From assembly GCA_031272715.1 (NCBI GenBank), contig JAISTH010000011.1, positions 27,214 through 91,213 of the forward strand: DNA of 64,000 bases. The letters are read 5' to 3'. The stretch is from Desulfovibrio sp. (lineage in GTDB: Bacteria; Desulfobacterota; Desulfovibrionia; Desulfovibrionales; Desulfovibrionaceae). The notes below the pieces were generated by a model that saw only the letters and a list, made by a program, of their open reading frames with translations, did not search any database and was not told the origin of the DNA. A program made the position numbers and the translations under genes. Positions 55,287-64,000 of the stretch are shown here, one piece after another; within the stretch, counting starts at the first letter, position 1, and every line of letters begins with the position of its first letter.

Positions 55287-56978
55287 CTATGTGGAGAGTG
55301 GGCCGTCCCACTCCAGCAGGTCGTGCTTCAGGGCCCAGAGGAGCAGGAAGTCCGGGTCGGCCGGAACGGCGCCATCGGCATCCCGGGCGAGAATCCTGCG
55401 CAGCACGCCGAGGGTGATGGGGTGGCGCGCATGGAAGAGCAGACGTCTGAGCCGTTCCTCTTCCACCATGTCCCCCATGGGGCCGTACAGCACGGGGAAG
55501 TCCGCCTTCCTGTAGACGGCTCGCCCCGGGGCGCTCAGGCGCACCGAGTCATCGTCCCGTGCGTCCAGCTGGGATGCGTAGTGGGAGGAGAAGACGTCCG
55601 TCGCAGGAGGTATGGCGGGATGACGCAACATCCTTTCCGGACGTTGCAGGGGATCGTCCGGAACATCGCAGGGAGCGTCGTTCAGCGTCGCCCAGAGCCG
55701 CAGATGGCCCTCCACGGCATGCCGCCACGTGAACTTTCCGAGCGCTCGTTCACGTCCCAGTCTTCCCATGTCCTCACGCCGCATCGCGTCTAGGCCGAGC
55801 CTCGCCATGGCGCGGCCGAGCCCGTCCACGTCCACCGCCGTCTGTTGGGCGAGTCGCAGATGGTACATCGCCTCGGGCTCGATCTGGGACATGGCGTCGG
55901 TGGCAGGCGTGGCCGAAGGGCCGACGGTCGGGACGAGGATGCCCGTCACGTCGGGGATCACGATATCCCTGTAACCGTCGAAATCCGAGGCGATCACGGG
56001 CAGGGCCGCGACCGCCGCCTCGAGCAGGGTGAGTCCGAAGGTCTCCTGGATGTTGTCCGAAGGGGACAGGAAGACGTCGGCCGCGGCGTAGAGCGCCTTG
56101 CGTTCCTCGTGGTCGGGCCGGGGCACGACGGTGCACCGTATGCCCAGTCCCTGGGCGAGCCTGCGGATTTCCTCGGGGTAGGTGTCCTCGTCCTTCGCCC
56201 ATCCGGCGAGGACGAGTCTGTAGCCATCCCGGGGCAGACCGGCGCTTTCGGCCCGTTTGCATGCCCGAAGGATCGGCAGCAAGTCCATCTTCGAATGGAA
56301 GGAGAGGCGCGCGAAACACAGAAAGCACAGTTCCTCGCCGATGCCGTATGTGTTGCGACAGGCCTTCCCCAGAGTCGTCCGTTCCTTAGGGGATGGCATG
56401 GCCGCCGGATCCACGCCTAGAGGGATTATCCTGACCTGTGGGGCGGGAAAGGCGTCCGAGGCGAGGCCATAGGACGCCCTGATGCTCGCGTAGTATTTTT
56501 CCACGACGGCCGCGCCGCAACGGGAGGTGGCTATGATGGCGTCTCTGGCGGTGACGCCGGGCCACATGTGGTGAAGGAACTGGGGGCCGTAGTCGGGGTA
56601 GCTCAGGGAATGCGTGGTGGCGGTCACCGGGAAGATGCGGCGACTGTACCGGTTGCGCAGGGCCTGGGCGGCGACGTGCAGGACGAAGGGATCCGAGAGG
56701 TGCAGGCAGTGGTAGTCGTGGCGAGCCAGGGCGGCGGGCAGTTCGTTCCAGGTGGCGAAGCCGATGCGTCCCTGGCCTGAGACATCGGGGAAGCGCTCCG
56801 CGAGATCCCCTTGCAGTCCGTCGCAGGCGTCTCGGCTGGACAGGAAGAAATGATAGCCGTCGAAGGGGTCGACTTCGAGGAGGGCGTCCAGGAACGACCG
56901 GTTCGCCTCGCGTCGGCCTAGGGCGGAACCGGCTTCATGGAAGGGGTGCAGGGTGGCCCAGAGTCTTTTCGTACGCAA
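55287..56978 (-). CDS. family 4-type glycosyltransferase with C-terminal extension
   Basis: A GT-B glycosyltransferase (about 563 residues). The N-terminal domain has LWATLHPFHEAGSALGRREANRSFL and TTHSLSYPDYG. The C-terminal nucleotide-sugar domain has ELCFLCFARLSFHSKMDLLPILRA, YRLVLAGW, and the E-x7-E element in ETFGLTLLEAAVAALPVIASDFDGYRD. About 130 residues follow the GT domain (from LRLWATLNDAPCD) and form a separate helical region. The start is uncertain: I used the TTG at 56978 because the conserved N-terminus begins there and GGAGGG lies next to it, though the spacing is short. Acceptor and sugar are unknown. Confidence 0.82.
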   Translation of the reverse strand: MRTKRLWATLHPFHEAGSALGRREANRSFLDALLEVDPFDGYHFFLSSRDACDGLQGDLAERFPDVSGQGRIGFATWNELPAALARHDYHCLHLSDPFVLHVAAQALRNRYSRRIFPVTATTHSLSYPDYGPQFLHHMWPGVTARDAIIATSRCGAAVVEKYYASIRASYGLASDAFPAPQVRIIPLGVDPAAMPSPKERTTLGKACRNTYGIGEELCFLCFARLSFHSKMDLLPILRACKRAESAGLPRDGYRLVLAGWAKDEDTYPEEIRRLAQGLGIRCTVVPRPDHEERKALYAAADVFLSPSDNIQETFGLTLLEAAVAALPVIASDFDGYRDIVIPDVTGILVPTVGPSATPATDAMSQIEPEAMYHLRLAQQTAVDVDGLGRAMARLGLDAMRREDMGRLGRERALGKFTWRHAVEGHLRLWATLNDAPCDVPDDPLQRPERMLRHPAIPPATDVFSSHYASQLDARDDDSVRLSAPGRAVYRKADFPVLYGPMGDMVEEERLRRLLFHARHPITLGVLRRILARDADGAVPADPDFLLLWALKHDLLEWDGPLST

Positions 56979-57471
56979 TCCCTCCGGCTTCGGCCATGTG
57001 CATGGGGGTGTCGGTTCGTCCCGACGTGCAGTCCATCGCGGAAACGGTCGAGGTGGAGCGGCCAGAGGGTTCGCTTACCACAGGCGGCCCAAAGTCGCCA
57101 GTCTCTTGTGGACTTTGGCTCTGCGTGCGATCGTTGGCATCGATGGAGGAAGGTTCCAGTCCAGATCCGTCCGGGATGATGTTGTCCACGCCTATTCATC
57201 CGACAAGAAAAGACCGTTCATTTGTCACATGTAGCAGGATGTCGGAATATGTTTCGATAGTGAACATCAAATGCGATATGGAACTCGATATCTGATTCAA
57301 TAGAGACTCAAAATTTTATTGGAATATGATGAACGGCATGTGTGAATTACATCTCAGTCCATTGCAGTTGTATTATAAAATAGAAATCTCTTGATTGATT
57401 TTACTTGTCTGGTCACATCTGTCGGGATGGACGTCCCCGCATCGTCCCCGAACCAAAACATCGACTGGTCC
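56979..57471. other. intergenic region, no gene recognised
   Basis: About 490 bases: GC-rich near the glycosyltransferase start, AT-rich from 57200 to 57410. The AT-rich part could carry the glycosyltransferase promoter on the minus strand. Nothing else is recognised. Confidence 0.5.
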
Positions 57472-58302
57472 TCACCCGCGATTCCCGGACGTCGGCATCG
57501 CATACCACTCCCCCAACAACGCCGCGGCGTTCTCCATGAACCCCTCTATCTCCCCCATTGAAAGCCCTCCCATGGATTGGAGACGCTCCACTTCCTCCAC
57601 CGGGTCGAACAGCGGCCAGTCCGTGCCGAACACCATGCGCTCCCTGTCGAAGGCGCCCAGCACCTGCCGCAACAAGGGCGCATCCACGAAGGGGCTGACG
57701 CTGGACGTGTCGTACCACAGATTGGGATAGCGATCCGACGGCAGGACCTCCATGGCCAGCGTCCAGTGCCTGTATCCCCCCATGTGTCCGACGATCATCG
57801 TCAGGTCCGGGAAGGCGTCCAGAATGGCCGCCATCTTGGCCGGGCAGGAGGGACTGCGCTCCGGAGGGGCGTCGGCTCCGACGTGGATCTGGAAGAGGAA
57901 GCGTCCCTGGCAGTGCTCGAAGATGGGGAGGAGTCGGGGATCGTCCAGTCGGAACCCCTGGAAGTCCGGGTGGAACTTGATGCCCCGGATGCCCGCCGCG
58001 GCGAGGCGCGACAGTTCCTTTTCCCAGTCCGGATATTCGGGATGGAGGGTGCCGAAGGGGATGACCCTGGGATGCGAGGTGAGCAGGGATATGGCGTGGT
58101 CGTTGGCGGGAACGACTTGGGATGGGGTGGTGGCGGCGCAAAGGATCACGCAGCCGTCCAGGCCGAGCCGGTCCTCTCGGGCGAGGAGCGACTCGATGGT
58201 GCCGTCGCCTATGCAGGAGATGCCGTAGGCCTTGTTGAGGTGGGCAACGGCCTTGGCGGCGATCTTCGGGTGGAAGGCGTGTGTGTGGATGTCGAACAGC
58301 AT
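57472..58302 (-). CDS. amidohydrolase-2 family metal-dependent hydrolase
   Basis: A 276-residue TIM-barrel hydrolase of the amidohydrolase-2 (ACMS decarboxylase-like) family. The N-terminal metal site is DIHTHAFHPKI; further ligands lie in IRGIKFHPDFQGF, FLFQIHVGAD, LTMIVGHMGGY and VFGTDWPLFDP. It may be a hydrolase or a decarboxylase. It lies 61 bases after the 2-hydroxyacid dehydrogenase gene in the same direction, so the two may form an operon. The substrate is unknown. Confidence 0.9.
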   Translation of the reverse strand: MLFDIHTHAFHPKIAAKAVAHLNKAYGISCIGDGTIESLLAREDRLGLDGCVILCAATTPSQVVPANDHAISLLTSHPRVIPFGTLHPEYPDWEKELSRLAAAGIRGIKFHPDFQGFRLDDPRLLPIFEHCQGRFLFQIHVGADAPPERSPSCPAKMAAILDAFPDLTMIVGHMGGYRHWTLAMEVLPSDRYPNLWYDTSSVSPFVDAPLLRQVLGAFDRERMVFGTDWPLFDPVEEVERLQSMGGLSMGEIEGFMENAAALLGEWYAMPTSGNRG

Positions 58303-58363
58303 GAGTTGGGGACCGCGCCGGGCTGAGGGGATTCACGGCCCCCGCGGCCGGTGCGCGGCCGGG

Positions 58364-59332
58364 TCAGTCCTTCACGCCGTTGACGACGTTGACTGGCGTG
58401 CCGTCCTTCCATCGGCGGATGTTCTCGGCGGTGAGGTTGATGATGTTCTGTCGCGCCCGGGTGGTGGCCCAGGCGATGTGGGGGGTGATCACGGTGTTCG
58501 GGGAGCGCAGCAGGGGATTGCTGGCCTTGGGCGGTTCGGTGGAGAGCACGTCCGTGCCCATGCCGCCGAGCTTGCCTTTGCGCAGTGCCGCGGCGCAGGC
58601 GGCCTCGTCCACGAGCTGGCCGCGGGCGGTGTTGAGGAGGATGGCGCCTTTCTTCATCTGCGCGATGGCGTCGGCATCGATCATCCTGTCCGTTTCCGGG
58701 GTGAGCGGACAGTGCAGGCTGACGACGTCGGACTGGGCGAGAAGCTGTTCCAGGGTCACGAAGGCGAAGGGACTGTAGCCGGGAGGATTCCGGGGGGTAC
58801 GGCATTTGGCCAGCACGCTCATGCCGAAGGCGTGTGCCAGTTCGCCGACCCGGCGACCGATGGCGCCGAAGCCGACGACGCCCATGGTAAGGCCCTCGAG
58901 GCACACGGGGGTGTACTTCCAGTAGCACCACTGCTTGGAGGCCTTCCAGTCCCCGGCCTTGACGCTTTCGGTGTGGCCGCTGACGTGGCGGCACAACTCC
59001 AGCAGCATGGCGATGGTGTGCTGGGCAACGTCGTCGATGCCGTAGGAGACGACGTTGCAGACCGGGATGTTCCGCTTCGCGAAGGCCTCGGTGTCGACGA
59101 CGTTGTATCCCGTGGCCAGGACGCCCACCATGCGGACGTCCTTCAGCTTGTCCACGTCCTCTCCCATGAGCGGGGTCTTGTTGGTGAGGAGCACCTGGGC
59201 GCCGGCGGCGTTCTTGAGCAGCTTGCCCGGAGGCGTGTGGTCGTGCACGGTGAGGCGCCCCAGCGCCCGTATCGGTTCCCAATCCACGTCGCCGGGATTC
59301 AGGATGGCGCCGTCGAGAACAACGATGTCCAT
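58364..59332 (-). CDS. D-2-hydroxyacid dehydrogenase
   Basis: NAD(P)-dependent dehydrogenase (322 residues), closest in pattern to glycerate dehydrogenase/hydroxypyruvate reductase. The nucleotide-binding loop is VVGFGAIGRRVGELA. The catalytic residues are R in NTARGQLVDE, E in DVLSTEPPKASNPL and H in TVITPHIAWATTRAR. The substrate-binding region has VGVLATGYNVVDTEAF and VSYGIDDVAQHTIAMLL. GGGAG lies five bases before the ATG at 59332; the longer upstream frame is not homologous. Confidence 0.93.
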   Translation of the reverse strand: MDIVVLDGAILNPGDVDWEPIRALGRLTVHDHTPPGKLLKNAAGAQVLLTNKTPLMGEDVDKLKDVRMVGVLATGYNVVDTEAFAKRNIPVCNVVSYGIDDVAQHTIAMLLELCRHVSGHTESVKAGDWKASKQWCYWKYTPVCLEGLTMGVVGFGAIGRRVGELAHAFGMSVLAKCRTPRNPPGYSPFAFVTLEQLLAQSDVVSLHCPLTPETDRMIDADAIAQMKKGAILLNTARGQLVDEAACAAALRKGKLGGMGTDVLSTEPPKASNPLLRSPNTVITPHIAWATTRARQNIINLTAENIRRWKDGTPVNVVNGVKD

Positions 59333-60295
59333 GGGCACTCCCGAAGGTTGTACGCCTCCCGGGATGGCGGGAGGAGGGATGGACGGGCGGGTCTCCAAGG
59401 GCCGTGTCACGGCGTCTGCCGTCGTCCGTGTGACGGGACCCGCTCCGCAGGCGTCATGTTTCCAGACCAGTTGACCAGCAAACGGGGACGTTGTCAATCG
59501 GGATGTCGGGCATGAGAGGGCGTTTTTGGCAAATATTCGTCGATGGGTTTCAGGATGTGTCGGCAACGTGGAGGATGTCGGACGATTGGGGATGGTCCGG
59601 GAGGCGGTTCAGAAGCTCGCCGCCAGAATCCACGGCTGATCTCGGACGGCGTTGGAAGTGGGCGCCCCGGAGGGAGCATGCGACTCGGGCCCGGAACAGG
59701 TGGGGCGAGCATCGGGAAGGTGATCGGCATCCGCGGCCGGGAAGGATGGGCAACCTTGCGCGAGGTTTGTGGAAGGGGCGTCCGGGCGAGTTCGTATTCC
59801 ACGTGTTGCGCATTGGTCCAACTTCGTCGATGACTGGAGGTGGTATCACGGGCTTCTGGCATCCACCCGACCTACAAGGCACAGTGGACCAGAGGGCCGA
59901 GAATGGAAAAGCGGACGAATACGGGTGCAAAGGCGAACTGTAGTGAGGAAAACGGCAATCGGCGGGGGGTTCGGCAAATCCGGTCAACCCCGTCCGTCAA
60001 CGGGAACGCAGGCGAGTCTTCGTGATGCCGCCAAGTTGGCGAGAGGCTGGGCGATGTGCCTGGAAACGGCCGTGGAGGCCGCAGGTGTGCCCTTCAACGT
60101 TTGATTGGCCGTTCGCGGGATGTGAAGATGGCACGGATTTCGCATCGCCGCCGTCCCTCCGGGACCGGCCGAGGCGGATAGGTCCCGGCACCGCCCGGTT
60201 TGCCGGCCGTTGCCTTTGCGGACCCAGGCGCCGGGGATCGCGATGCAGGAAGGCCGGCAGGGTGCCGGAAAACGATGAATGCCGCCCCAAAACGA
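59333..60295. other. gene-free GC-rich spacer
   Basis: About 1 kb between two minus-strand genes. Open frames on both strands are short, overlapping and without motifs. A TTGGTCCAACTTCG stretch near 59812 resembles motifs at 13007 and 16630 (reverse complement). No RNA gene was recognised. Confidence 0.5.
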
Positions 60296-60323
60296 GGAAG
60301 GCCGCCCCGGAGGGCGGCCTTCC
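60296..60323 (-). terminator. terminator of the tolB-pal unit
   Basis: A perfect 12-base GC-rich stem (GGAAGGCCGCCC and complement) with a four-base loop, 22 bases after the pal stop on the minus strand and followed by a short TTTT run. Confidence 0.8.
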
Positions 60324-60344
60324 CAGCATCATTGACGGCCGGGA

Positions 60345-60812
60345 CTAGTGGGACACAACGCGGAACTCGTCGCGGCGGTTCTGCTGCCACGCGGACTCGC
60401 TGCTTCCCTGGACGGCGGGATTCTCCTTCCCGAAGCTCACCTTCTCCATCTGGCCGGGGTTGACGCCCAGCTGGGTCAGGTAGTCGTAGGCGGCCTGAGC
60501 GCGGCGTTCGCCGAGGGCCAGGTTGTACTCGACGGTACCGCGTTCGTCGCAGTTGCCTTCGATGCGCACCCGGATGCTCGGATGGGCCTTCATGATCTCG
60601 GCCTTGTTCTTCAACACGTTCTTGTACTCGGGCTTGATGTCGAACTTGTCGAAGTTGAAGTAGATTTTCCCGTCGGTGATCTGCTGGATGGCCGAGCGCA
60701 GGTCGGCGTTCATCCCGTCATCGTAGCCGGTGCTTTCGGCAGATTTCTTGGCGCAACCAAAGCCCGCGGTCAGGGCCAAGACCAGGGAAAGAATGAGGGC
60801 ATACCGTTTCAT
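60345..60812 (-). CDS. pal: peptidoglycan-associated lipoprotein Pal
   Basis: Outer-membrane lipoprotein (155 residues) that ties the envelope to peptidoglycan through an OmpA-like domain. The lipoprotein signal ends in LTAGFGCAKK. The OmpA-like domain has IYFNFDKFDIKPEY, VRIEGNCDERGTVEYNLALGERRAQAAYDYL and the closing RRDEFRV, with the diaminopimelate-binding Asp and Arg. The ATG at 60812 has AGGAGG six bases upstream. It follows tolB in the standard order. Confidence 0.96.
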   Translation of the reverse strand: MKRYALILSLVLALTAGFGCAKKSAESTGYDDGMNADLRSAIQQITDGKIYFNFDKFDIKPEYKNVLKNKAEIMKAHPSIRVRIEGNCDERGTVEYNLALGERRAQAAYDYLTQLGVNPGQMEKVSFGKENPAVQGSSESAWQQNRRDEFRVVSH

Positions 60813-60999
60813 CGTGTTCCTCCTGAACAGCTTCTCCAAAGGTGTTGCCTTCCTTGTCTTCACATGCGTGGTCTCCCAACCGCGCAACCAATGATGGTAT
60901 CCCGACGGCCGTTTTTGTCAAGGGGTCCGATCGGGGACGAACTTTTTTTTTCGTCTCGCCATTTTCGCGCCTGTGGCGGCCCTGGGCGGGGTGCCGGCC

Positions 61000-62319
61000 T
61001 CAGGATCGGGGTTGCGGGCCGGGCATGTTCCAGCGCGGGAAGGACGCGCTGCCACCCGTAGGGACCTGTTTGGCGTCGCCGCCGTGTCGGGTCGTCAGGT
61101 AGATACCTCGTCGCCCCCCGCGGGAGGAGGAGAAGGCGATGAAGTAGCTGTCGGCGCAGAAGGACGGCTGCTCGTCGCTGCCCGGCCCGAAGGTGATCTG
61201 CCGCTCCGCCCCGGTGACCATGTCCTGGACGAAGATGCGGTGCCCGAAGTCGGTCATGCGGCTGTATACCACCAGCGTGCCGTCGTGGGAGATGTTGGCC
61301 TCGGTGTTGTACGAGCCGTTCTGGCTGACTCTGGTGACGGTTCCGGAGCGCAGGTCCTTCATGAATATCTGCGGCCCGCCAAGCCTCGAGGAGGTGAATG
61401 CCATCTTTGTCCCCGTGCTGTCGAAGGTGGGGGAGACGTTGATGGACGGGCCCTGCTCGAGCACCCGCTCCTTCTTGAAGGCGTGGTTCAGCAGGAAGAT
61501 GGCGGGGTAACTGCCGCTGGAGAGGGCCACGGCGACCTTGTTGTCGGGCATGAAGGAGGGGCCGATGACGACGTTGCCCAGGAACGGTATGCGCTGCACC
61601 TTGTGTGAGGAACTGTCCCAGACCCCCAGGGCGTGGGACCGTTCGTCGATGTTGGTGAAGACCACGAAGCGGCCGTCGGGGGACCATGCGGGAGACAGGG
61701 CCTCCCCGGGCATGTTCGTGATCTGGCGCAGGTCGCGCCCCGTCGGCTTCACCAGCCAGACGTCCGCGCGCATCTTCCCCGACTTCCTGACGAAGGCCAG
61801 TGTGGACCGGAAGAAGGCGCCGTTGCCGGTGAGGGCCTCCAGAAGATCCGCGCAGAACCTGTCCGCGACCTCGGGCAGGTCCTTGGAGTTGACCTTGGGA
61901 TATTCCTTGCCGAAGATGCGCCCGCCGGTGTTGGTCTCGAAGGCGCGTATCTGGACGGCCCGGGTGCCGCTGTCGCCGTTCGGCCAGAAGGTCGTAACGA
62001 GGATGTCCGAGCCGGCCAGCTGGAAGCGTTTCCAGTCCAGGTTGGGCTGCTCGTACCCGGGCAGGAGCGTCCCCCCGAGGACGGTGTTCGGCGGGGTCAG
62101 GCGCATGAAGGGCAGGAAGCTCAGGTTCTGCTCGACGAGTTGCTGCAGGCTCTTCCCCATGCCTGCCGCTTCGGTCTGCGGGGCCGTGATGGGGGTGGCG
62201 AGGGCGAGGTTGACGATGTTCTGGCCGGGACCGTAGATGTCGACGCGCACGGCGGCCGTGACGGGGATCGACCAGAGGCAGAGCGACAGCAGGGACAGGA
62301 GCGTCAGGAACTTTTTCAT
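61000..62319 (-). CDS. tolB: Tol-Pal system protein TolB
   Basis: Periplasmic beta-propeller protein (439 residues) that links TolA to Pal. The signal peptide is MKKFLTLLSLLSLCLWSIPVTAA. The N-terminal domain contains LPFMRLTPPNTVLGG and FQLAGSDILVTTFW. Propeller repeats follow, with SPAWSPDGRFVVFTN, SPTFDSTGTKMAFTSSRLGGPQIF and PSFCADSYFIAFSSSRGGRRGIYL. The start at 62319 puts the signal peptide first; the ribosome-binding site is weak. Pal lies 187 bases downstream. Confidence 0.95.
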   Translation of the reverse strand: MKKFLTLLSLLSLCLWSIPVTAAVRVDIYGPGQNIVNLALATPITAPQTEAAGMGKSLQQLVEQNLSFLPFMRLTPPNTVLGGTLLPGYEQPNLDWKRFQLAGSDILVTTFWPNGDSGTRAVQIRAFETNTGGRIFGKEYPKVNSKDLPEVADRFCADLLEALTGNGAFFRSTLAFVRKSGKMRADVWLVKPTGRDLRQITNMPGEALSPAWSPDGRFVVFTNIDERSHALGVWDSSSHKVQRIPFLGNVVIGPSFMPDNKVAVALSSGSYPAIFLLNHAFKKERVLEQGPSINVSPTFDSTGTKMAFTSSRLGGPQIFMKDLRSGTVTRVSQNGSYNTEANISHDGTLVVYSRMTDFGHRIFVQDMVTGAERQITFGPGSDEQPSFCADSYFIAFSSSRGGRRGIYLTTRHGGDAKQVPTGGSASFPRWNMPGPQPRS

Positions 62320-62504
62320 ATTCTGCTGCAACGCCCGTCCCATGGTGCATCGCGGGACGGGTGGATGCCCTCCGTGGATTTTCTCAGTATGAGGGTTCGC
62401 CGTTCCGGACGCCATCGGACGGAGTCCGTGGACCGCGCCGGGACGGGGCAAGGTGGGCCGGCACCGCTTCGAAAGCGGCGACGTCGGCCCTTGCGACCAC
62501 AAAA

Positions 62505-62533
62505 AGTCTAGACTAGCCCAGATGGGCCGTAAA
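62505..62533 (-). promoter_or_regulatory. candidate promoter for tolB-pal
   Basis: On the minus strand TTTACG and TAGACT are separated by 17 bases, each matching four of six consensus positions. The site lies about 185 bases before tolB in the 304-base gap (62320-62623) between the TolA-like gene and tolB, where no gene is seen. Confidence 0.35.
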
Positions 62534-62623
62534 ATCGAGTCCCACGTGAAGACTTGGCCCCGGCTTGTCCCGGGATGCGGGAACCGGGCCGGATGCGGGC
62601 CGTCCGATCGGGGCCGTGGCGGA

Positions 62624-63877
62624 TCACCTGTCCGGGGTCTCCCCCGCGTTCTGGCTGCGGGTCGCCTTCTTCCCCATGCGCTTGAACTTCAAGGGGACGT
62701 CCACGACGGTCTCGGCTCCGTCCGGGGGCGGGGGGAGTTTCTTCATGGCGCCTACTTGTTCGAGGATGCTCCGGTCCAGGACTGCCTCGCCGGACTCCCG
62801 CTTCAGGCCGCTTTCGACGAGGGCCCCGTCGGGGGCGACCCGCACGGTCACCGTCGTCTGCCATGTCCCGGAAGGGAGGGACTTGGGAAGGATGATGGCC
62901 TTGCGCAGGGTGCGGATGAGGGTGGAGAGGTACTTGCCTTCGTTCCCTCTTTCGGGATTCGCCTTGTCGGGAGATTCCGGGTTGGCCTTCGCGGCGTCTT
63001 TCGCCTTTTCGGCGTCCCCGGGCTTTCCGGCCTCGTCTCCGGCCGCGCTCTTCCCGTCCTGCCGGTCATCTCCCTCCTCGGCCTTCCGGGACGCGTCCAC
63101 CTGGCCGTCCGGCGCCGCGTCCGCAGGTTCGCTCTTTGCGGACTCCGGAGACGCCTTGGGCCTTTCGGGCGTGGCCTTCGTTCCGGACGGGGCGATGACG
63201 AGATCGGGCGCCGGTTCGGCCGTCGCCGCGCCGGGAGGGGTCTTCGTGTCGGTCTTCGCCGTCCCCCCCTTCTCCCCGTCCGCGTCGCGTCCCTTCCTGA
63301 TCTTCGCCGGGGGTGCCGGGGGCGGGACGACGATGTCCGGAACGTCCTTGCCGGTCTCCTTGGCCGCTGCCTGCGCCCGTTCCAGGGCGGAACGCTCGGC
63401 GTCGTCGGCCATCTGCTCGGCCATGGCCCGTTCCGCCTTGTCCCGCGCCTCGATCTCCGCGCGCAGGGCCTCTTCCGTGGACAGCTTCTTCGGCCGTTTC
63501 TTGCCCTTGGGCGTGCCGGACCAGAAGACGAGGTAGACCTCCGTGGGATTGCCTCCCTCGGGCTTGCCGAAGGATGCCGCCTGGGTCACGGCGCCGCAGG
63601 CGGAGGCGTCCATGGCCTCGAGTCCGGACGTCCTGGTGGTCTCGCAATCGACGACCTTCCCCGCGCCGTCGACGGATACCGTGACCTGCACCTGGAAATC
63701 CCCCTTCAGGGCGGGCGGGGGAGTCCAGAGCTTGACGACCTTGGAAAGCACCCGGCCGCTGTAGCCCTTGACGTCGTCGGCCGCGGCGACCGAGGCGCAG
63801 GCGGCGTCCCCGGGGGAGAGGAGTGCGACGGCCAGGGCGAGAAGGGGGAGCAGGCGCGGGAGGATCGGCATGTGCAT
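62624..63877 (-). CDS. TolA/TonB-like protein with two C-terminal-type domains
   Basis: A 417-residue protein in the place of tolA (before tolB-pal). It starts with a hydrophobic signal (PILPRLLPLLALAVALL) ending in a likely AxA cleavage site (DAACAS), not the usual TolA anchor. Residues about 36-120 form a TolA/TonB-C-like domain (YSGRVLSKVVKLWTPPPALKGDF, VTVSVDGAGKVVDCETTRTSG). A long helical then low-complexity charged linker (about 125-320) follows. A second TonB-C-like domain ends the protein (about 322-410: LSTLIRTLRKAIILPKSL, TVTVRVAPDGALVESGLKRESGEAVLDRSIL). A normal tolA may lie beyond the window edge, making this an accessory relative. The ATG at 63877 is preferred; the upstream frame looks non-coding. 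Confidence 0.8.
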   Translation of the reverse strand: MHMPILPRLLPLLALAVALLSPGDAACASVAAADDVKGYSGRVLSKVVKLWTPPPALKGDFQVQVTVSVDGAGKVVDCETTRTSGLEAMDASACGAVTQAASFGKPEGGNPTEVYLVFWSGTPKGKKRPKKLSTEEALRAEIEARDKAERAMAEQMADDAERSALERAQAAAKETGKDVPDIVVPPPAPPAKIRKGRDADGEKGGTAKTDTKTPPGAATAEPAPDLVIAPSGTKATPERPKASPESAKSEPADAAPDGQVDASRKAEEGDDRQDGKSAAGDEAGKPGDAEKAKDAAKANPESPDKANPERGNEGKYLSTLIRTLRKAIILPKSLPSGTWQTTVTVRVAPDGALVESGLKRESGEAVLDRSILEQVGAMKKLPPPPDGAETVVDVPLKFKRMGKKATRSQNAGETPDR

Positions 63878-64000
63878 GGTTGATCGCTCTGTTGTGGCGT
63901 CGTGTTGATTGCAATGGCATCCCGCACATACGGCGCCCCGCCGTTCCCGGTGAGGCGGACGCAGGCGTGGCGCATGCATCATCACGGGCCGTTGTCTTCC

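Overview
The window reads as chromosome of a GC-rich, Gram-negative, flagellated anaerobe. Support: a complete S10-spc-alpha ribosomal cluster, a TolA-like/TolB/Pal envelope set, FliR, the hydrogenase maturase HydE, the corrinoid enzyme CbiR and a mercury-methylation pair hgcA-hgcB. That mix fits Desulfovibrionales or a related Desulfobacterota lineage best; this is inference from gene content, not a phylogeny. GC-rich housekeeping genes alternate with AT-rich accessory genes and long gene-free spacers, several holding visibly broken genes.

Layout. 0-2.1 kb: a small unknown gene coupled to a Y-family polymerase (UmuC) that carries a UmuD-like C-terminal domain without its catalytic serine. 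2.2-16 kb: accessory region with a secreted TPR-like protein, a MerR regulator, a decayed tandem family of Rpn-type PD-(D/E)XK proteins, a PrpF isomerase, a polytopic membrane protein, a methyltransferase with an in-frame amber codon, a 13-copy GGTA tract between a promoter-like site and a terminator, a nitrilase, and a frameshifted DUF4143 ATPase. 16.3 kb: a three-repeat CRISPR-like array without cas genes. 17.3-36.7 kb: ftsY, then rpsJ to rplQ (29 genes with secY and map), ending at a strong terminator. 36.8-44.0 kb, minus strand: a tightly packed run of unknown gene, cbiR, DHH phosphoesterase, rlmN, DUF4910 peptidase-like gene, spermidine-synthase-like gene and fliR. 44.0-52 kb, minus, AT-rich: a RelE-like/UvrD helicase/DarT-like fusion, hydE, hgcB-hgcA, and an AAA-ATPase/PD-(D/E)XK protein. 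52-64 kb, minus: an M16C peptidase, a glycosyltransferase, an amidohydrolase, a 2-hydroxyacid dehydrogenase, pal, tolB and a TolA-like gene near the window edge.

The most striking observation is rpoA. Its product is 959 residues, about three times normal. It has three alpha-CTD-like modules before a normal alpha-NTD and four after it, one of which keeps every known DNA-contact residue. It sits in the normal alpha-operon position between rpsD and rplQ, so it is probably the working alpha subunit, and RNA polymerase could carry up to fourteen CTD-like modules. Next in interest are the helicase/ADP-ribosyltransferase fusion (a candidate defence protein), hgcAB, the UmuC-UmuD-like fusion, the Rpn short-form cassettes, and the GGTA-tract transcript candidate.
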